Below are positions 59,279 to 64,000 of a stretch of 64,000 nucleotides of DNA, one piece after another. The stretch lies in contig CAJNDS010002437.1 in the NCBI GenBank assembly GCA_905221605.1, positions 225,001 to 289,000 of the forward strand, read 5' to 3'. The first letter of the stretch is position 1. The number at the start of each line of letters is the position of its first letter. The translations under genes were made by a program, and so were the position numbers. The notes beneath the pieces are model-generated. The model made no database searches. It was not told the DNA's origin and worked only from the letters and a program-made list of their open reading frames with translations. The stretch comes from Symbiodinium natans. Lineage: Eukaryota > Sar > Dinophyceae > Suessiales > Symbiodiniaceae.

Positions 59279-62200
59279 AGAACCACTGCATTGCATGTAT
59301 TGCGCGGCTGCCTGTTCTTCAGCAGTTCCCATTGACACGCAAAAATCTCGGAGCCGAAGCCACGCAGTACCTCAAGACCTCATCAAACCCCCCCCCCCCC
59401 CTAAACCCTAAACCCTGACTAAACCCTAAAACCCCTAAAACCCCTGAAACCCTAAAACCCCTAAAACCCTAAAACCCTAAACCCGAAACCCTTGAAAATC
59501 AAGCCCCAGGTCCGGCCAATGCCCGGGCTGTCAAGGTCTTCAAGGCCCAGGCAACTGTTGGAAACTCTTTGCTGGGGGAGCAAGAACCCAAGCGCGGTGA
59601 ACCGCGAAAGCAGACCCTAAGCCTTGAACCCTAGGGTTTAGGGTTTAGGGTTTAGGGTTTAGGGTTTAGGGTTTAGGGTTTAGGGTTAGGGTTTAGGGTT
59701 TAGGCCCTAAACCCTAAACCCTAAAAGTTCCATGCTCTTGACTATGGAGGTGCTGGAGGCACGTGGAGCAGGCCGGGCAGACAAGAAACGAGCGAGCTTG
59801 CAACCCTAAACCCTAAACCCTAAAAACTAAACCCTAAACCCTAAACCCTAAACCGTGCAAAGCGCCCGCTTTTGCACTGCAACGAGGACCGTCCGCTTCA
59901 GCAGATGAGCCTCCCAAGGCCCGAATCTGCATGGAGGGGGTTTAGGGTTTAGGGTTTCGGGTAGGGGTTTAGGGTTTTACTGTTTAGGGTTTAGGGTCGA
60001 GGGTCTAGGGTTTAGGGTTTAGGGTTTATTTAGGGTTTAGGGGGTTTGCAGTAGGCTTTTGGGTTACCGGTTTGGCGTCTCGAAGCTTCGGGCTTCGAGT
60101 TTTCAAGATGCCCAACGAGCCACACCGCAACCTCCCAGGATGTTGCCCGGGAGTTGAAGATGCTGGCTCTAGCACAGAAGCACAGAGCGATTCTCTCCCT
60201 GCACCCTAGCTGCAGAGAGCGGCGAGGAAAACTAAACCCTAAACTTTAAACCCTAAACCCTAAACCCTAAACCCTGACTGGACTTTTCATCATCGGGATG
60301 CTCAAGGTACCCTGGGCTGCTGCTAAGGAACCTTACAATGAATCCTAAACCCTAACACCAAAACATTAAGTCACCACACTAGGGTTAGGTAGCAAATTTA
60401 GTTCCTTCCACAGGCAGCTAGTAATTTTAAGCTCCTAAACCCAAACCCTAAACCCTGAACCCAAAACCCTAAACCCTTAAGCCTAAACCCTCAACCCTCA
60501 ACCCTGAACCTTGAACCCTAAACCCTAAACCCTAAACTTAAACCCTAAACTCTAAACCCTAATTAGGCTCCTCAAAAAAACGAGTGCTTAGGCATGGTCT
60601 GGCCAGGGTCCCGACCGGCTGGGCGTTGCTCACAGAGTGGTGCGAAGGGGGATGCTTGAGACTTGACAGAAGTTGAGGGTTTAGGGTTTAGGGTTTAGGG
60701 TTTACTGTAGGGTTAAGGGCTTCAGGTTACAGATTGGCATGTTCCCCCCTGTACGAACAGTCCTTAACAGGGATTGTAGTACCCCCCTATTTTAATCCCT
60801 ATCACAGTAAGGACTGTATAAGAGAGAACATCCCAAGTTACAGATGTAGGTGTGGGGGGTATGTTTGGGGCTCGCAGGCTTGTATTGGGTTTCTTCAGAT
60901 GGAGGTGACGCGTGACGGCTACAAAGGTTATATAGCTGCTTGCTGGCGATGCCCTGTCTTACTCTGAAGTTGCTAGGCATGCAGTCCACGCCACACTTGC
61001 ATTCCTTCTTGCCACGCTACTCACACCCTTGAGCATGGCAATTTCAATGGCAGCTCATCGTATCGTGGCCCCAGGCTGCGCCATCTGACTGCTGGCCGGC
61101 AGTCTGAAAGCCAAGCTTCGCTGCTGGAGAAGCAGCTACTGGCTGGCATTGGGCACCTTCACCAACGAGGCGCGGGGAAGACCTCCTGGATTTTTTCCGG
61201 CCAGGCAGTCAGGAGGGTGCAATGTGTGGGGATGGAAAGGGGGGAGAAGGGGGGAAGCATGTGCAGTGCCTCAGGAATTGTTCACAGAGACGTGAAGCTC
61301 GCCCCTTGGCTCCAATTTCAGACTTTGGGATCTTGGCATCTTCCTTCAAATATCACAGGCGGATCACAGCTCCAGGAGAAGGCGATTCCAATTGGGGATC
61401 ACCCGCTTGCCGGCATTGTTGGTGTAGCTCCCAACAGCATATTCGTGTAACGACCCCGGTTCATCGGGATTCAGCAGAGACTACGCGGCTGGAGACACAA
61501 TTCGAAATCTCTGTATATTCATAGAGAGTTTAGGTCCCAGAAAGTGCCAATTCACAAAGGCTTGCTCACTGTAAGCTGTGCGAAAGTGGGCCCCACCAGA
61601 CAAGCATTCGCAAGCAGCTACTCAGTCGTTTGGTGGTTCAGGGTTTAAGGTTCCGCCAAACCTGGCAAACCGAGAAGAAAGAACTCGAGCCGGCAATGCC
61701 ACGAGCGATGAAGAGATCTAAACTTGTTGGGCCTTAGAACTGGAAAGGCCACGCGAGAGAACCGCCGTTGAAAAGGATCCCATTCAGAACAACCCCCTTC
61801 AGCCGCCCCAAGATTCGCCAAGCGGGCGTTACCCCACAACAGGGCCGCCGCTTGTTCAGGGCTCTTTTATAAGGATTCTAAGACTCGAGTTTTTTTGGGG
61901 CGGCCGGGGTGGGGGGGGGGGGGTGGGGTACATCTTAGGGCGCTTCTTGTTCAACATACTCTATCAGAATTGTTTTTGTATCATTACTGTATTTTTTCAT
62001 TATCATGACTTCCCCACCCCCCTCATATGCAGCTCAGGAGAATATCCTGCTGCGTTCGAGGAGCCGGCTCGCGCTATCGGGGTTCGCCCTCGCCGCTCCC
62101 CTTTGTGAAGCATGCGAGGCCACAGAGCCCGCCGGGCGACCCAGAGCCATGAACTTAACGGGATTTCAGAGGAAGCACTTAAGGAATTAGGTACATTGTC

Positions 62201-63933
62201 TCCCCCACCCTTTTCAGGGGATTAGATGAGGTACTTATCTTCCTAATTCGCTACGAAGAAATCGTAGGTAAAGGGTCTTTTTGTTGGGCTTTAGGGCTTT
62301 GCACCAGCTTAAACCCCAAACCCTACACCCTAAACCCTACACCCTAAACCCTAAACCCTAAACCCTAAACCCTAAACCCTAAACCCTAAACCCTAAACCC
62401 TAAACCCTAAACCCTAAACCCTAAACCCTACACATGTCAAGCGGCGCCGCACAGTGTGAGGTTGGGACAGTTGGCTACATGGCACCGGAGGCCAAGAACC
62501 TCCGTGAAGCAGGGCTTCGTTAGGGTTTGGGGTTTGGGGTTTGGGGTTTAGGGTTTAGGGTTTAGGGTTTAGGAATTCAGTTGAGGATGTTCCTCCGTTT
62601 TGCACAGTCCCGTGCAGCCCACAATCCTGGAGTATCTCCAAGGCCTCAACTGCTTCGTCAAGCCCAACGTCGCCATTCTGAAGCTAGGGTATATCTCTGG
62701 GGTTTAAACATATTACCGGGTTGAGGCTTGAAAATTGAGTCCCCAACAGCCAGCAAGCCATCAAGCAACAGTCTCGAAGCCGAACTTTGTGACATGCTTG
62801 CGTTTGCAGGTCATCCGGTATGCACCTGCGTTGGAACCAGCAGATGTTTTTGCTGCAGGCGTGCACACTGCACAGAGCGAACCAGAGATTCGGAGTGGTT
62901 GCTATGCAGCTGTGTGCGGTTCCGCTTAGAAGTTCTGCTCGGTGAATGGCACTCTTCAACTTTTTGTAGATGACACCTTCCTACCTTTTAGGGTTTAGGG
63001 TTTAGGGTTTAGGGATCCTTTTGCAGGTGTGGTGCTCTACACCCTCCTGCTTGGTCGGCAACCTTTTGGTGGTGAGACACCGGCTGAGGAGACCAAGTAC
63101 AGGACAACTTGTACAGAGGCCTCTTGGGATCTTGCAACAACTTTAGGGTTTAGGGTTTAGGGTTTAGGGTTTAGGAACTTTCAGATGCAGCTGCCTGCAG
63201 AGAAGGGCTTCGACCGAAGTGCCCTGTTGGAGAGTCCCCTCGCCGAAAGAAAGCGCTTGATGCCGCCTTGCGTCTCTTCCACAGTTCTAGCGTAGTCCAG
63301 TGAGCCTCATCAGGCAGACTACACTGGGCTGATCTTTCAGAAGCTTGGTAGCAGCTGATGGCTGATGTCCCCCAGCATGTTTCTAGGCATCAGTGAGCTG
63401 ACATGCTGGAGTTCTCCCAAAGTGCATGGTGAGACGGTCACATTGAAGCTCCGCTCTTAGGGTTCAGGGTTCAGGGTTTAGGGTTTAGGGTTTAGGGTTT
63501 AGGGTTTAGGGTTTAGGGTTTTTTCAGCTTTCCCTCTCTTCTGTGGGGTGTGTGCCTTGCTAGCTTCGCTGCCTAAGGAACGTGTCTGGCCTTTGTCAGC
63601 GGTTGCTGCAGTCCCTTCTTGAGAAAGACCCTGTCGAACGACCGAAAGCAGTGGCAGCTGCTCAGGCAGGGTGACCTGGGTCAACGTCCAGTCGCAATGA
63701 TTGCTGCTTACTGGGACCCCCTGAATGAGGGCCCTATAATGCCGTAAGGATACCCTTTAAGGGATTGTACAGGGCCCTCAATCCCTCATTCCCTACTGAT
63801 CATTCCTCCGGGGAGACCCGGGTTGATTCCAGTTGTGCAACTTGTGGACACGCTGCAGGACGACTGGTTTTTCATGGACCCCACGAAGCCCCTGAGAGAC
63901 GTCGAGGCATGCGACCCCTGGCATGCGTGGTAA
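59279..63933 (+). CDS. Protein kinase, ten or more exons
   Basis: Transfers phosphate from ATP to protein. Kinase motifs occur in the right order: ARAVKVFKAQ (59521-59550; beta-3 with the VAIK-type lysine at 59533-59535), VARELKMLALAQKH (60142-; alpha-C), LLEKQLLAGIGHLHQRG (about 61120-61172; alpha-E), GIVHRDVKLAP (61274-; catalytic loop), SDFGILA (61318-; magnesium loop), GTVGYMAPEA (62464-; APE), PADVFAAG then GVVLYTLLLGRQPFGG (62837- and 63026-; alpha-F) and LLEKDPVERPKAVAAAQ (63618-; subdomain XI). The last exon (63826-63933) reads VDTLQDDWFFMDPTKPLRD and ends in TAA. An earlier exon (59279-59390, FPLTRKNLGAEATQYLK) may be N-terminal. Intron 62859-63026 fits GC-AG. The HRD-DFG interval is too short and out of frame, and the Asn of the catalytic loop is Pro, so this copy may be damaged or mis-assembled. 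A glycine loop was not found. Subfamily unknown. Confidence 0.8.
59400..59490 (-). repeat. ITS, CCCTAAAA and CCCCTAAAA variants, after a C-run
   Basis: Poly-C at 59390-59401 leads into 8-9 base units. Fills the gap before the beta-3 exon. Confidence 0.93.
59634..59728. repeat. ITS fusion junction (TTTAGGG)n-(CCCTAAA)n
   Basis: Nine to ten G-strand units turn into three C-strand units through TTTAGGCCCTAAA at about 59700-59712, the arrangement of two telomeres joined end to end. Confidence 0.92.
59803..59856 (-). repeat. ITS (CCCTAAA)n with possible 5-base flanking repeat
   Basis: TGCAA precedes (59799-) and follows (59856-) the array. Confidence 0.93.
59938..60045 (+). repeat. Irregular ITS (TTTAGGG)n
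   Basis: Contains GGGTCGAGGGTCTAGGG and TTTACTG variants. Confidence 0.88.
60433..60561 (-). repeat. Degenerate ITS (CCCTAAA)n
   Basis: Many substituted units (CCCTCAA, CCCTGAA, CTTAAAC). Confidence 0.88.
60735..60836. mobile_element. Introner-like element, family C, copy 4, with 9-base direct repeats
   Basis: Ends TGGCATGTTCCCCCCTGTAC and AAGAGAGAACATCCCAA, with inner ACAGTCCTTAACAGGGATTG and its inverse. GTTACAGAT lies at 60726-60734 and again at 60837-60845. Confidence 0.9.
61524..62300. other. Long intron of the kinase gene
   Basis: Lies between the DFG-like segment and the APE exon. It contains a possible introner near 62195-62282 (TTAGGTACATTGTCTCCC and CGTAGGTAAAGGG) and open frames without motifs (61923-62108 and 62005-62190). 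Confidence 0.5.
61898..61926. repeat. T-run and poly-G tract in a kinase-gene intron
   Basis: GTTTTTTTGGGGCGG, then about 14 G. No exon nearby. Confidence 0.85.
62302..62430 (-). repeat. ITS (CCCTAAA)n, about 18 units
   Basis: Left end has CCCTACA variants. The APE exon follows 20-30 bases later. Confidence 0.97.
62520..62573 (+). repeat. ITS, GGGTTTG then TTTAGGG
   Basis: Starts directly after the APE exon (KNLREAGLR). Confidence 0.95.
62859..63026 (+). other. GC-AG intron inside kinase alpha-F, holding a short ITS
   Basis: GCAGGCGTG at the donor (62855-62863) and GCAGGTGTG at the acceptor (63023-63031) match at 8 of 9 bases. Removal joins PADVFAAG to VVLYTLLLGRQP. Four TTTAGGG units lie at 62988-63014. 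Confidence 0.75.
63142..63175 (+). repeat. ITS with 6-base direct repeats
   Basis: AACTTT at 63139-63144 and 63176-63181 flank four to five units. Confidence 0.85.
63456..63522 (+). repeat. ITS (TTTAGGG)n
   Basis: Nine units followed by TTTTTTCAG, an acceptor-like pyrimidine run. The subdomain XI exon begins about 40 bases later. Confidence 0.96.
63707..63798. mobile_element. Introner-like element, family H, copy 6
   Basis: CTGAATGAGGGCCCTATAAT and TACAGGGCCCTCAATCCCTC form the inverted arms, with CATTCCCTACTGATC at the right end. It lies between the subdomain XI exon and the terminal exon of the kinase gene. Confidence 0.86.
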
Positions 63934-64000
63934 TTTTGGAAACCCCCATGTCAATTGCTCACCCAGAGAGTGCCCGTGTTCCTGGCGCAGGCTGCGTCGC

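Noticed and set aside
1-64000. CRISPR array
   Set aside because: No regular repeat-spacer pattern. The repeats are continuous 7-10-mers or dispersed inverted-repeat elements, and the gene structure is eukaryotic.
1-64000. tRNA or rRNA genes
   Set aside because: I saw no cloverleaf with GTTCGAATC-type box B and no rRNA core sequence. A covariance-model search would be needed to exclude them.
1-64000. Remnants of the dinoflagellate spliced leader (retro-inserted cDNA)
   Set aside because: I looked for the TTTTGGCTCAAG end and found no convincing copy. The intron-free C2 array would be the best candidate, but no remnant is visible upstream of 16607.
1-64000. Retrotransposon or transposase coding sequence
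   Set aside because: No reverse transcriptase YxDD, integrase or DDE motif set seen. The introner families appear non-autonomous. YMDD at 21587-21598 is in a short helical exon without any other reverse-transcriptase motif.

Overview
The window looks like nuclear DNA of a dinoflagellate, or a close alveolate relative. The evidence is: well over one hundred blocks of the TTTAGGG / CCCTAAA telomere-type repeat scattered through it; short coding stretches on almost only the + strand, with an intron every 100-300 bases; splice boundaries that fit GC or GA donors and AG|G acceptors as well as GT-AG; and many short inverted-repeat elements of the introner type inside introns. There are no bacterial operons, Shine-Dalgarno sites, rRNAs or tRNAs that I can see. 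Species cannot be told from sequence alone.

Layout (+ strand unless stated). 1-1.3 kb: no clear gene. 1.3-1.9 kb: fragments of an unknown gene. 2.2-2.85 kb: an ATGAT-rich low-complexity island. 3.3-5.1 kb: an unknown Gln/Met/Gly/Pro-rich protein. 5.4-9.0 kb and 9.2-10.8 kb: two unknown multi-exon genes. 11.0-14.3 kb: an ankyrin-repeat gene. 14.4-15.6 kb: a small gene with hydrophobic segments. 16.6-20.8 kb: a tandem C2-domain gene built of near-identical 906-bp units, the one long uninterrupted ORF of the window. 21.4-23.6 kb and 25.2-33.2 kb: unknown genes in many short exons. 33.3-33.9 kb: the best minus-strand coding signal. 34.4-45.7 kb: four unknown gene models. 45.75-49.06 kb: a gene joining a degenerate RluA-like pseudouridine synthase domain to a HemK/PrmC-type NPPY methyltransferase. 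49.1-59.1 kb: unknown genes. 59.3-63.93 kb: a protein kinase gene whose kinase motifs lie in order over at least eight exons.

Two kinds of inserted DNA explain most of the non-coding sequence. (1) Interstitial telomere-type arrays (ITS) occupy introns about every 500-600 bases. At least eight are flanked by direct repeats of 6-19 bp, and several would leave the ORF open if removed at AG|G within those repeats; telomere-repeat blocks therefore seem to have been inserted into exons and turned into introns. Many blocks carry a private variant unit (TTTAGGC, TTTTGGG, TCTAGGG, CCCCTAAA and others). (2) At least nine families of about 75-200 bp terminal-inverted-repeat elements, called A to I here, recur as introns. 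Two family H copies exactly fill two GT-AG introns of the methyltransferase gene. ITS arrays are also nested inside, or have replaced half of, several of these elements.

Gene spans below are models joined by eye from exon-like reading frames. Splice sites are stated only where frame and motif agree. Transcript data would change many boundaries, and some adjacent models may be one gene or several.
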